This document shows positions 8,598-17,012 of a stretch of 64,000 nt of DNA, piece after piece; within the stretch, counting starts at the first letter, position 1; each line of letters starts with the position of its first letter. The stretch comes from Brevibacillus reuszeri (lineage in GTDB: Bacteria > Bacillota > Bacilli > Brevibacillales > Brevibacillaceae), in contig NZ_BEXF01000007.1 in NCBI RefSeq assembly GCF_002897295.1, forward strand, positions 62,001 to 126,000, in the 5' to 3' direction. The translations under genes were made by a program, and so were the position numbers. The notes beneath the pieces are model-generated. The model did not search any database. It saw only the letters and a list, made by a program, of their open reading frames with translations, and was not told the origin of the DNA.

Positions 8598-8623
8598 GGC
8601 TGTTGGCTCCTCTACCAACGGCC
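8598..8623 (+). other. Hairpin after methyltransferase gene
   Basis: GGCTGTTGG pairs with CCAACGGCC (one G-U) around an 8-base loop. No T-run follows, so it may be an RNA-stabilising stem or an inefficient terminator. Confidence 0.35.
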
Positions 8624-8767
8624 AGCTCCCTGTTAGCCCTCTTTATGCTCACACGTTAGTCCTAATTTTCACCACCTAAAAATGGATAAACAGGCTGATT
8701 AACGTTTTTGTAATTATCTGATAATTCGTTATTAGATTTACTTTCATTCATTTTTAGGAGGGACGCA

Positions 8768-10468
8768 ATGGGTAAGAAAATAGGTGTTGCTGTTTCAGCC
8801 GCTCTCATCATGTCCATGTTCGCCAGCGGTTCTGCCACTCCGACGATGTTTGCTGTCAGCCGAGCGCAAGCGGCAGAAGCCAAAACAGAAAAACAGTTTA
8901 TCCCCTATTACGGATACGGTCCGAGTTATGTGCAGCCAGAGACCATCCAGACACTCTTTCCTAAACCAGAGATAGATTTTAAGACCCCCGCTTTTCAGTC
9001 AGGCAAGGTAGCCTTCACTTCCCAACAAGAAATGATCGATTACATAACGAAGCTAGCGGCAGGCAATAAGCAAATGAAGCTCGTCACGATCGGTACCTCT
9101 CTGGAGGGGCAGGACATTCCACTACTCCTGTTCAGCAAGGATCTGAATTCCATCAAGAAAAACAAAGAGAAGCCGCTGATCTGGCTGCAGGCGCAAATCC
9201 ATGGCAATGAGCCAGCTGCAGGTGAATCGGCACTCGTTATCGCCAAATGGCTTGCAGAAGAAAAGCTTGGTACTGACCTCTTGGACAAGGTGAATATCGC
9301 GATCGTGCCACGGATCAATCCAGATGGGTCCTATGGCTTCAAGCGATATATCGCTACAGATTTGGATGCCAACCGCGATTACATGAAGGTCGAGTATCCC
9401 GAGGTGCAGGCGATTCACAAAGCCATTAACGAGTACGAGCCAGACGTCATTCTCGATGCTCATGAGTATGGCGTAAACTACAGTCAATTTGCCAATGTCG
9501 GGCCTAAAGGGGCGATTTCCTCGTACGACGTGCTGATATCATCGGCGAAAAACTTGAACATTCCGGAGTCGCTGCGCAAAATGTCTGACAATCTGCTACT
9601 AGCTGATGTGCAAAAAGCACTGGATCAGGAAGAGCTGTCTCACCACGCCTATTTTACACTCGCAAAAGGCAAGGACGGCAAAGTGACCGCCACTGAGGGC
9701 AGCACGGAAACCCGGATCGGACGAAATGCTCTCGGACTAAAAAATACACTGACATTTCTCGTAGAGACACGAGGAATTGGCATCGGACGTGCCGATTTTG
9801 AACGACGCGTGTACAGTCAGGCCGTTACGCACTCTTCCTTTATTCAGTCCGCCGCTGCCCACGCAAGCGAGATCAAAGCTACCGTTGCCTCTGCCCGCCA
9901 GGAGATCACAGAGAAAGGCAGAAAAGCAAATGACAACGACAAAATCGTGATTGTAAGTGAAAACAAGCGAGTGCCTGACCAATCACTCATGGTTGTTGAT
10001 TTGGCTGCGGCAAAAAAAGTTTCTGCTCCGATCGATTGGGTCAGCTCTACTGATGCGTTTCCCGTGCTGGAGAGGGAGCGTCCGACAGCCTATTTGATGC
10101 CTCCTGCCTATCATGACATCGCGAGCAAGCTGGAGCAGCTCGGCGTCAAGGTAAGCAAGCTAGCCCAAGACACGACGGTTCCCGTAGAGAGCTATACGGT
10201 AAGTGAAAACAAAGTAAACACAACGTATGAAAATGGACATTTTACAAATCAGGTGACCACCAATGTATCTGAGCAAACCAAAACATTCCCGGCTGGCAGC
10301 TATGTGTTTCAGATGGACCAGCCAAACGCCAACTTTATTGCCTTGGCTCTGGAGCCTGAATCGGTCGATAGCTACGTTGCCTTTAATTTTATTGCCGTGG
10401 AAAAAGGAGACGAGGTGCCCGTATACCGTTACATGCTGGAGCAAGCCCTACCTCTCACCAAGCGTTAA
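8768..10468 (+). CDS. Secreted M14-family zinc carboxypeptidase
   Basis: 566 residues with a signal peptide (1-36, cleavage likely after SRAQAA). The M14 domain binds zinc through H145 and E148 of IHGNEPAAGES and H232 of VILDAHEYG; NRD at 202-204 supplies the substrate Arg, and the catalytic Glu is in FLVETRGIGIG. About 150 C-terminal residues form an additional, beta-rich domain ending in a region that could anchor or shield the enzyme. It degrades peptides or cell-wall peptides outside the cell. Start follows TTTTAGGAGGGACGCA. Monocistronic. Confidence 0.92.
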   Translation: MGKKIGVAVSAALIMSMFASGSATPTMFAVSRAQAAEAKTEKQFIPYYGYGPSYVQPETIQTLFPKPEIDFKTPAFQSGKVAFTSQQEMIDYITKLAAGNKQMKLVTIGTSLEGQDIPLLLFSKDLNSIKKNKEKPLIWLQAQIHGNEPAAGESALVIAKWLAEEKLGTDLLDKVNIAIVPRINPDGSYGFKRYIATDLDANRDYMKVEYPEVQAIHKAINEYEPDVILDAHEYGVNYSQFANVGPKGAISSYDVLISSAKNLNIPESLRKMSDNLLLADVQKALDQEELSHHAYFTLAKGKDGKVTATEGSTETRIGRNALGLKNTLTFLVETRGIGIGRADFERRVYSQAVTHSSFIQSAAAHASEIKATVASARQEITEKGRKANDNDKIVIVSENKRVPDQSLMVVDLAAAKKVSAPIDWVSSTDAFPVLERERPTAYLMPPAYHDIASKLEQLGVKVSKLAQDTTVPVESYTVSENKVNTTYENGHFTNQVTTNVSEQTKTFPAGSYVFQMDQPNANFIALALEPESVDSYVAFNFIAVEKGDEVPVYRYMLEQALPLTKR

Positions 10469-10481
10469 GTTAACAAATGCC

Positions 10482-10521
10482 AAAAACGTCCCTCTCCTTC
10501 GTTCTGGAAAGGGACGTTTTC
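10482..10521. terminator. Bidirectional terminator
   Basis: AAAAACGTCCCTCTCC and GGAAAGGGACGTTTT form a stem shared by the convergent M14 peptidase and chemoreceptor genes. Confidence 0.85.
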
Positions 10522-10549
10522 ATATAAAGGGATAGATAGAAGACGAAAA

Positions 10550-11497
10550 TTAGGCCAACACTTTTTTCACGTCTTTGAGGCTTGCTTGCAGAAGCTGGTC
10601 TACCTCACCCGCTTCTCTTACATGGCTCAGTAGATCATCATTCAGCTCGTCCAACAAGCTTTTCGCTTCATTCACTTGCTGTGATACTTCACTCGCAAAA
10701 TGCTTTTGCTGCTGAATAATTTGCAAGACACCTGTAACCTCGTCATTGACCTTGTGAAAAGCCTGGACAATGCCTTCCATTTTGCCGGAAGCATCCTTGC
10801 TGATTGACAGGCCGTCTTTGATCGCCGCACTGCTCTTTTCACTGTTCGTCAGTGCTTCTTTTGTTTCTTCTTGTATTTTTCCAATCAAATCTGCGATGTC
10901 TTTGGTCGAATTTGCTGTCATTTCGGCCAGCTTGCGAACCTCGTCTGCCACCACAGCAAAGCCGCGTCCCTGCTCGCCTGCACGCGCTGCCTCGATCGCA
11001 GCATTCAGCGCCAGCAGGTTCGTCTGATTGGCAATATCGCTAATTACTTTGACGATGCTCGTAATTTCTGACGAACGATCCTCAAGCCTGCTCATGGAAC
11101 GCGAGGTGTTCACCGAATCCTGTTCCAGCGTACTCATGACCTGCACGACTTCATTCATCGCTTTTTTGCCCGCATCTGCACGTTCAACCGATTCCTTGCA
11201 GATCGAGGTCAAGCGCTCCCCGCGCTGCAGCAATTGGTTTGCTGACTCGTCATCGCTCTCATTAATACGCTGGATTTTTTCTACCACCTGCATCATTTGT
11301 GAAGCCAGCTGCGCGAGACCGTCATGCTGTGCGTTTACTCCATCATGCGAGGTGATGATAGTACCCATCTGTTCATAGATTGCTACTAATTCTTTCTTCA
11401 TCTCACGCTGCATTTCTTCTGCTTGGTTTACCTGAGTCGCTACTGCCGTTGCTGCTGTTTCCTTTTCTGCAAGTCCCTTGTCCTTTTTCCAAAACAT
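10550..11497 (-). CDS. Cytoplasmic methyl-accepting chemotaxis protein
   Basis: 315 residues without membrane segment or recognisable ligand domain. The N-terminal about 120 residues are a predicted coiled coil; the rest is the MCP signalling hairpin with the invariant tip ([19 protein letters not shown], then [14 protein letters not shown]). An in-frame GTG lies at 11521, but the AAGGAG is downstream of it and 9 bases before ATG 11497, so the shorter start is chosen. It signals to CheA/CheW. It follows by 26 bases a 4-TM protein gene in the same operon, suggesting that protein localises it or feeds it a signal. Confidence 0.93.
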   Translation of the reverse strand: MFWKKDKGLAEKETAATAVATQVNQAEEMQREMKKELVAIYEQMGTIITSHDGVNAQHDGLAQLASQMMQVVEKIQRINESDDESANQLLQRGERLTSICKESVERADAGKKAMNEVVQVMSTLEQDSVNTSRSMSRLEDRSSEITSIVKVISDIANQTNLLALNAAIEAARAGEQGRGFAVVADEVRKLAEMTANSTKDIADLIGKIQEETKEALTNSEKSSAAIKDGLSISKDASGKMEGIVQAFHKVNDEVTGVLQIIQQQKHFASEVSQQVNEAKSLLDELNDDLLSHVREAGEVDQLLQASLKDVKKVLA

Positions 11498-11523
11498 GCC
11501 CGTCCACTCCTTTGTGTCCACAG

Positions 11524-12276
11524 TTAGTCATCACGGCGTGAAAACATACGGGATTCCACGATACCCGGATGCTGCTTCGCCAAGATCAGCAGATTCTCCA
11601 AAAAAAGGTAATGCCCTTCCAACAACTCCACGTCCTTGCGCTGAAATTGCTTCACCTGCAAATACTGCTGCATTTCGAGCGCGTAGCGTTCTAGCTTATC
11701 GTGAAAATCGTTGGCCCTGAGCATCTGCTCCACTTCAGGATACTCTGTTTTTAACCGGGTAATTTCCCCGTATACCTTGCTGCCCTCCAAAATCATCTGA
11801 TAAGCAATCCGCTCCATGGATGCAGTCGTCGCAGCTTCTTGCTCCTCGCGATCTGCACGCACATCGGATAAGTAGGTGATGAAGTGGTAGACGGTTAAAA
11901 ACAGTGGTCCCAAAAATAAAATGATCCCCGCTTTGTACACATGCTGATTGGACAAATTGCTGATGAGCAGGAACAAATGAAATAAGATCGCGCCCAGCCA
12001 TACGTAAATGATGATCTGGTGGTTGACCTTCCCGGCCTTTTGATGGCGCGAAAAGGCAAAGGTTAGGCCTAGCAAATAAAAAGCGAGCAAGGTAAAGCTA
12101 GCCGAAAACAAGGCCATCTCCATCTCTTGCAGCCAAGTTGCATCAGCGGGAATCTCGATCAAAAATTCAAAAGCGAGCACCAGCAGTGAGAAAAGCAACC
12201 CCATGATCCAAAACCGGCTAACTTCTGTATCGTTCCTCCGCCGGGAGCGGTAACGTTCTGCACGGGATCCCTTCAT
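11524..12276 (-). CDS. 4-TM membrane protein with cytoplasmic helical tail, partner of soluble MCP
   Basis: 250 residues. A basic N-terminus (RSRRRN) precedes four hydrophobic helices at about 23-43, 53-78, 86-108 and 113-135. A roughly 110-residue charged, helix-rich cytoplasmic domain follows, with the coiled-coil-like stretch [13 protein letters not shown] and [23 protein letters not shown]. No family recognised. GAGGTGAG precedes the ATG. The gene lies 26 bases before the soluble chemoreceptor gene on one transcript, so a sensing or anchoring role for that receptor is inferred. Confidence 0.8.
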   Translation of the reverse strand: MKGSRAERYRSRRRNDTEVSRFWIMGLLFSLLVLAFEFLIEIPADATWLQEMEMALFSASFTLLAFYLLGLTFAFSRHQKAGKVNHQIIIYVWLGAILFHLFLLISNLSNQHVYKAGIILFLGPLFLTVYHFITYLSDVRADREEQEAATTASMERIAYQMILEGSKVYGEITRLKTEYPEVEQMLRANDFHDKLERYALEMQQYLQVKQFQRKDVELLEGHYLFLENLLILAKQHPGIVESRMFSRRDD

Positions 12277-12365
12277 GATCTTCTCACCTCAATCACTATG
12301 ATTCGCCACGATTCTAGCTTTTCCTTTCATGTTCGGCCAAATTCTGACAAGATGAGCTTTTGTAG

Positions 12366-12418
12366 AAAAAAGCCCTCCTGCCTGCAATATACTTTCTTGC
12401 TTACTGGCAGTGGGCTTT
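12366..12418 (-). terminator. Intrinsic terminator of the YvyF-like gene
   Basis: On the minus strand AAAGCCC-CTGCC pairs with GGCAG-GGGCTTT and runs into TTTTTTC. The loop is about 25 bases. Confidence 0.75.
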
Positions 12419-12437
12419 CCCTAGTACCTATGTGCAG

Positions 12438-12677
12438 TTATCTCCCTCTTCGGGGGTGGTTGTCCACGACAGTCAAGGAACCATCCTTGATATAACGCAA
12501 TATTTTCGATACGGAAATACCTGTCGCATTAGCAATTTGCATCGCATTCGAATTCGGGTAGCTTCTCACATAGTTTCGAATCATCCGATAGTCTTCCATA
12601 TCGTTTTGCCCGCAAACCTGACAAGTGTACTCGCCAGGATTTAGTATATGTCCGCATTTAAAGCATTTATCCGTCAT
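12438..12677 (-). CDS. YvyF-like zinc-ribbon/HTH protein (TIGR03826-like)
   Basis: 79 residues: CFKCGH and CQVCGQ form a zinc knuckle (about residues 5-24), followed by a helix-turn-helix region VRSYPNSNAMQIANATGIS and VSKILRYIKDGSLTV. This layout matches the flagellar-operon protein YvyF, but the gene here stands outside any flagellar cluster, so it is a paralogue or relocated copy. It probably binds DNA or a protein partner. GAGGAG lies 8 bases before ATG. Confidence 0.75.
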   Translation of the reverse strand: MTDKCFKCGHILNPGEYTCQVCGQNDMEDYRMIRNYVRSYPNSNAMQIANATGISVSKILRYIKDGSLTVVDNHPRRGR

Positions 12678-12775
12678 CGCTGGTTCTCCTCATACCCTGT
12701 ACTTGGCATTATTTGGTCCAAAGGGCTCTATCTACCTATATATTACCCACAATATAGTAGGAGGAAAACACTATT

Positions 12776-13396
12776 TCACATAGAAAGTCCTTTTTGCAGC
12801 AATAGCAGGGCAAAGCCGATCAAGCATATGCCTACCAGCCTATTTACTATCCGCAGCCATTTGGGTACAAGATACCGCGCTAGCAGTTTTCCGAGCATCG
12901 CAACCAATCCGAGAAATACGAGCGTCGATAGCAAGCACCCAGCCGCAAATAAAAACAGCGTCGACATGTCTGGCAACTGACGTGAAGCCATCAAGGAACC
13001 AAAAACGCCCGACCAGAACAGAATCGTTAGCGGATTCGTTAGCGTCAGAGACAGTCCATACACAAAGCTGTTCTTCTCTGCTCTTGCCGTTGCTCCTCGT
13101 TTTGCCTCTGCACCTCCATCAGCTTGCTGGGAACGAAGGCTGTCTACTCCAAACCAGGCCAGTGTAGCAGCCCCTCCAATCAGCACGATTTGCTTGACCC
13201 ACGTCAGCTGTAAAACAAGAGAAATCCCTCCAATCGCACCCGCCATATAAAAGGCATCCACCAACGCCACACCTGCAATCATCTTCCACGCATGAGCAAT
13301 TCCACGTCTGATCGACAGCTGCAAGATCGCCAGGCATACGGGTCCTACAGAGAGCTGAAGAAGCATCCCGAACACGATGCCGTTCCATAAAGCCAT
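12776..13396 (-). CDS. LysE-family amino acid exporter
   Basis: 206 residues with six hydrophobic helices. The N-terminal LQLSVGPVCLAILQ and the central LSLTLTNPLTILFWSGVFG motif are typical of LysE/RhtB exporters. Between helices 3 and 4 lies a hydrophilic loop of about 25 residues rich in Ala, Gly and Arg. Start ATG 13396 follows AGAGGAGC; a GTG nine bases upstream is too close to it. It follows the Lrp gene by 5 bases, so the regulator presumably controls export of an amino acid effector. Confidence 0.9.
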   Translation of the reverse strand: MALWNGIVFGMLLQLSVGPVCLAILQLSIRRGIAHAWKMIAGVALVDAFYMAGAIGGISLVLQLTWVKQIVLIGGAATLAWFGVDSLRSQQADGGAEAKRGATARAEKNSFVYGLSLTLTNPLTILFWSGVFGSLMASRQLPDMSTLFLFAAGCLLSTLVFLGLVAMLGKLLARYLVPKWLRIVNRLVGICLIGFALLLLQKGLSM

Positions 13397-13401
13397 TCGC
13401 C

Positions 13402-13836
13402 TCACAGCTCCTCTTTCATCGTTGACAAGGCGATCATCGTATTCGTCTTGCTGACTCCCTCGATTTGCTTGAGTGTCTCCGATATGAGCCGTTCCAGCTC
13501 GGCCGTTCCTTTTACCGCAACTTTTAACAAGTAATCATAGGAGCCTGCAAGATGATGGCATTCCAGTATATGATCGGTCTCTAAAATCTGCTTTCGAAAG
13601 CCCGCAATATGCTCTGTCTTTTCAAGCTGCACCATAATAAATGCGATCAGATGAAGCCCCATTTTCTCGCGATTTATTTTCAAAGTGAATTGGTCAATGA
13701 CTCCCGTTTCCTCCAGCTTACGGATGCGTTCGGATACGGCTGGCACGGAGAGATGGACCAGTTTGCTTATTTCCGAGCTGGTCATTCGGCTGTTTTCTTT
13801 TAGCAATTGCAAAATTTGTTCATCGATACGATCCAC
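13402..13836 (-). CDS. Lrp/AsnC-family transcriptional regulator
   Basis: 144 residues: an N-terminal AsnC-type HTH (DEQILQLLKENSRMTSSEIS, then HLSVPAVSERIRKLEETGVI) and a C-terminal RAM/AsnC effector-binding ferredoxin-like domain with HHLAGSYDYLLKVAV. Start is GTG 13836, 6 bases after AAAGGAGG. An in-frame ATG at 13857 overlaps a perfect TATAAT -10 box and would lie outside the transcript. Probably autoregulates and controls the adjoining lysE-type exporter in response to an amino acid. Confidence 0.9.
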   Translation of the reverse strand: MDRIDEQILQLLKENSRMTSSEISKLVHLSVPAVSERIRKLEETGVIDQFTLKINREKMGLHLIAFIMVQLEKTEHIAGFRKQILETDHILECHHLAGSYDYLLKVAVKGTAELERLISETLKQIEGVSKTNTMIALSTMKEEL

Positions 13837-13855
13837 GATATCCCTCCTTTCCTCC

Positions 13856-13861
13856 ATTATA
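13856..13861 (-). promoter_or_regulatory. -10 box for the Lrp-LysE operon
   Basis: TATAAT on the minus strand, 20 bases before the GTG start. The -35 region is poor, as is common for regulated promoters. Confidence 0.5.
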
Positions 13862-13991
13862 CCAAGGAGTTAAATTATTTAAGTAATTTTCCACAAGAAC
13901 GAAAAATATGTAGTTCTCATACCATTTTACCATTATTTTATTTTGTTTCGAGTTGCTTTACAGGCAGTTACTTAAAAAGATTAAGTCGGAC

Positions 13992-14032
13992 AAAAAAAGA
14001 CTGCCTCGATACAAAACGTATCAAGACAGTCT
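13992..14032 (-). terminator. Intrinsic terminator of DEAD-box helicase
   Basis: AAGACTG-CTTGATAC pairs with GTATCGAGGCAGTCTT on the minus strand and is followed by a run of T. Confidence 0.85.
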
Positions 14033-14045
14033 TGAGTGAGCTGAA

Positions 14046-15533
14046 TTAGCCTCTTCCTTTGCCATTGCCTTTTCCCGCAGACGATTGAAACGGTCTTCCG
14101 CCTTTTGCTGGACGTCCAGCTCCGCCTTTGCCTGCTTTCTTGGCTGCAGGCTTCACGGTTTTTCCAGCTTTCCGTGCAGCGATTGCTTCCGCCTTTTTGC
14201 GGTTTTGCTCGTACTTGGTTTGCAATTCGTCAAGCTCACGAGCGAGCTTTTTCTTGTAGCCTGGTTTTACCTTTGCCTTTTTCTTCAAGGCTTCACGAAC
14301 AGGAGCAAACTCCTTGTCCTTTTCCTTCTTTTGCTCCTTTTGCTGCTGCTGACGCAGTTCAACAAAATGCGCTTCCCGCTCCTCTGCACGCTGACGACGA
14401 CCTGCATCCAAATGACGGCCTGCTTGCAGGATGCGTTCCTCAATGGATGCCTTGGTTGCTTTGGCGAAGCGGCCCATCAGGTTTTTCTGACGAGGAGAAA
14501 TGAGCGAGATCGCTTTTCCCTTTTGTCCCGCACGTCCTGTACGTCCGACACGGTGAATGTAGCTCTCTACGTCGTTCGGCAAATCGTAGTTAATGACATG
14601 CGTCACGCCTTCTACATCAAGCCCGCGCGCTGCAATATCTGTGGCGATCAAATATTGGAAACGAATTTCGCGGAATTGCTTCATCAGCTGTTCACGCTTG
14701 TTTTGGGACAAATCTCCATAAAGCGCTTGGGCAGACAGTCCGTTCTCCTGCAAACGTGCAGTCAGCTGCTGCACACGAACTTGTGTATTGGCAAATACGA
14801 TTGTTAAAAACGGCTGCTCCTGCTCCAGTACGTCCACGAGTGCATCCGTCTTGTCGCTTTGATTGGTTACGTAGTAAAACTGCTCGATTTGCTCAACTGT
14901 TTTTTGCTTGCCCTCAATCTTGATGTGTGGCGGCTGCTTCATGAAGCGATGCGCCAGCTTTTTCACCAGATCAGGCATAGTTGCGGAGAACAACAGAACC
15001 TGGCGTTGGGACGGCGTGTGGACGATAACTTGCTCCACATCCTCCAAAAAGCCCATCTCCATCATCTTGTCTGCTTCGTCCAGTACGAGCGTCGAGATAC
15101 GTCCAAAGTGGAGCGAGCCGCGCTTCATATGATCCAATACACGTCCAGGTGTACCGACAACGACATGTACGGTCTCTTTCAGCTTGTTCAGCTGTCTGTC
15201 AATATCTGTTCCGCCGTGCAGCGACAGAACATTGATATCGAGATGCTTCCCTAGCTTTTCTACTTCTTTCGCAATCTGAATCGACAATTCGCGTGTCGGC
15301 GTCAGGATCAGCGCTTGAATATCCCGCTTTCCTGCCTCCAGACCGTTCAGGATCGGCAGCATGAATGCCGCTGTTTTTCCTGTACCCGTCTGTGCTTGTC
15401 CGATCACATCTTTTCCTTCCAGAATCAGTGGAATTGCTTCCTCCTGAATGGGGGTTGGTTCTTTATAATACAGGTCTTGAATCCCTTGCATCAGCTCCGG
15501 TCGAAAGCCAAAAGACGCAAACGATTTTGCCAT
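14046..15533 (-). CDS. DEAD-box ATP-dependent RNA helicase (CshA-like)
   Basis: 495 residues. Q-motif FGFRPELMQGIQ..PTPIQ, motif I AQTGTGKTA, Ia PTREL, II VLDEADKM, III SAT, IV IVFAN, V ARGLDVEGVTHVINYDLP and VI HRVGRTGRAG are all present, then a Lys/Arg/Gly-rich tail of about 120 residues that should bind RNA. Unwinds structured RNA in ribosome assembly or cold-adapted mRNA turnover. AAAGGAAG is 8 bases before ATG 15533; a GTG 9 bases earlier is too close. The 280-base leader upstream holds a conserved hairpin motif (15707-15731) also found at 24731. Confidence 0.95.
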   Translation of the reverse strand: MAKSFASFGFRPELMQGIQDLYYKEPTPIQEEAIPLILEGKDVIGQAQTGTGKTAAFMLPILNGLEAGKRDIQALILTPTRELSIQIAKEVEKLGKHLDINVLSLHGGTDIDRQLNKLKETVHVVVGTPGRVLDHMKRGSLHFGRISTLVLDEADKMMEMGFLEDVEQVIVHTPSQRQVLLFSATMPDLVKKLAHRFMKQPPHIKIEGKQKTVEQIEQFYYVTNQSDKTDALVDVLEQEQPFLTIVFANTQVRVQQLTARLQENGLSAQALYGDLSQNKREQLMKQFREIRFQYLIATDIAARGLDVEGVTHVINYDLPNDVESYIHRVGRTGRAGQKGKAISLISPRQKNLMGRFAKATKASIEERILQAGRHLDAGRRQRAEEREAHFVELRQQQQKEQKKEKDKEFAPVREALKKKAKVKPGYKKKLARELDELQTKYEQNRKKAEAIAARKAGKTVKPAAKKAGKGGAGRPAKGGRPFQSSAGKGNGKGRG

Positions 15534-15706
15534 GGAGTCCACTTCCTTTCACAAGCGGTCCGATTCGCCACACCAAAGACTGCATGGACAGTGGGGTGCG
15601 AAAAAACCGGCAACCGTCAATCACAATCATCCCAGGCAAAAGTACGCCCGCTCAGATTCCTATCCTACCTATACTAAATGAGTCGATGCAAAAAAACAAC
15701 TGCCAT

Positions 15707-15731
15707 ATCGAAGCCTCCTCAAGGAGGAGCG
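15707..15731. repeat. Intergenic hairpin motif, copy A
   Basis: ATCGAAGCCTCCTCAAGG followed by AGGAGCG; CTCCT and AGGAG form a tight stem. It matches a second copy at 24731-24755 at 23 of 25 positions, and both are followed at slightly different spacing by AGGTA. It lies about 175-200 bases upstream of the helicase start on the minus strand. Confidence 0.6.
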
Positions 15732-15751
15732 AGGTAATGCAGAACGTCGAC

Positions 15752-15806
15752 AAAGCCCTCTCCTTCACGTAGCTATCGCTGTACATGAAATAGAGAGGGC
15801 TTTTTT
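15752..15806. terminator. Terminator-like hairpin after M42 peptidase gene
   Basis: AAAGCCCTCTC pairs with GAGAGGGCTTTTTT over a 30-base loop. The long T-run is on the plus strand; on the minus strand only three T follow, so its strength for the peptidase transcript is uncertain. Confidence 0.6.
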
Positions 15807-15813
15807 CAATTAC

Positions 15814-16887
15814 CTAGTCTAAGAGATCCGCAACAGTTTCACGGTCGAGCTTCTTGATGACCGCAACCAGTAATTCAGCTGCCTGCTCAAAGTCTTTCTT
15901 GGCCATGATCGAATTATGACTGTGAATGTAGCGAGTGGCAAAACCGACAACGAGAGATGGACAGCCGATGCCGTTCGTATGGAATTTAGCCGCGTCTGTG
16001 CCTCCGCCAGCGAGTGCATCCACTTGTACGTTGATTCCGATTTCCTCTGCTGTATCCATCACCAGATCGCGCAGTCCAGTATGAGGAATCATCGTCGCGT
16101 CAAACAGCATGACAAGAGGTCCGTCACCGACGTTGCAAGTCATCGGGTACGATTCATTGCCCGGCGTATCATATGCAATCCCCACATCGAGAGCAAAAGC
16201 AATATCTGGATCTACCAGGTGCGCTACCGTTCCAGCACCGCGCGACCCTACTTCCTCCTGTACCGTTGCACCGGCGTAAACGACATTCGGGTGCTCTGTG
16301 TTTTGCAGTCGGTTCAGTACCTCTACTGCGAGCGCACAACCTGCCCGATTATCTAGAGCTTTTGCAACCCACAGCTCACCATCGCGCATGGTGGTAAAAT
16401 CACTCACCGGAACGATCCAGTCACCGGGACGCACGCCCATCGCTTTGGCATCAGCTTCGTCCTTTGCCCCGATATCAATGTAGAGGTCCTTGAGCTTCAT
16501 GACTTTTTCACGTTCTTCTTTTTCCAAAGCATGTGGAGGCTTGGAGCCGATGATTCCCAAGTGCTCCCCTTTTCGGGTCTTCACTTTGACACGCTGCGAA
16601 AGGATGTTGTGCGGCCACCATCCACCAAGCTGGATAAAACGCAGATAGCCTTTGGAGGTGATGTGTGTAACCATGAATCCGATCTCATCCAGGTGGCCAG
16701 CCAGCAAAATCTTTGGTCCATTCTGGGCACCTGCCTTTTTCCCGAGCACACCGCCCAATTTGTCCTTTAGCAGCTGTTCACTCAGTGGCTCCAGTAATTG
16801 CTCCATCTTTTTTCTGACTTCGCGCTCGTGTCCTGGAACGCCGTCTACTTCCGTCAATTCCTTGATCAATTTGGTTGTATCGTCCAT
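15814..16887 (-). CDS. M42-family metallo-aminopeptidase (FrvX/PepA-like)
   Basis: 357 residues, the normal size for M42 enzymes that assemble into dodecamers and trim peptides in the cytoplasm. The metal-binding set is visible: H and D in LLAGHLDEIGFM (about 62-73), D in ALDNRAGCA, the catalytic and metal Glu pair in TVQEEVGSRGA, D in FALDVGIAYDTP and the late H in RYIHSHNSIM. AAAAGGAG precedes ATG. Monocistronic. Confidence 0.93.
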   Translation of the reverse strand: MDDTTKLIKELTEVDGVPGHEREVRKKMEQLLEPLSEQLLKDKLGGVLGKKAGAQNGPKILLAGHLDEIGFMVTHITSKGYLRFIQLGGWWPHNILSQRVKVKTRKGEHLGIIGSKPPHALEKEEREKVMKLKDLYIDIGAKDEADAKAMGVRPGDWIVPVSDFTTMRDGELWVAKALDNRAGCALAVEVLNRLQNTEHPNVVYAGATVQEEVGSRGAGTVAHLVDPDIAFALDVGIAYDTPGNESYPMTCNVGDGPLVMLFDATMIPHTGLRDLVMDTAEEIGINVQVDALAGGGTDAAKFHTNGIGCPSLVVGFATRYIHSHNSIMAKKDFEQAAELLVAVIKKLDRETVADLLD

Positions 16888-17012
16888 ATTCAGTCTCCTT
16901 TTCGAATCAGACCTATCCTCCTATCATTTCGCTAGCCGCCAGAAAAAAACCTTGAATTCCCAATTCTTTTTTAGCGCCAGAACTTTTTTGCTACTCATGT
17001 TGTCCTCATCTT

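Noticed and set aside
13837-13857. ATG at 13857 as Lrp start
   Set aside because: It overlaps the TATAAT -10 box and lies before the AAAGGAGG that serves GTG 13836.
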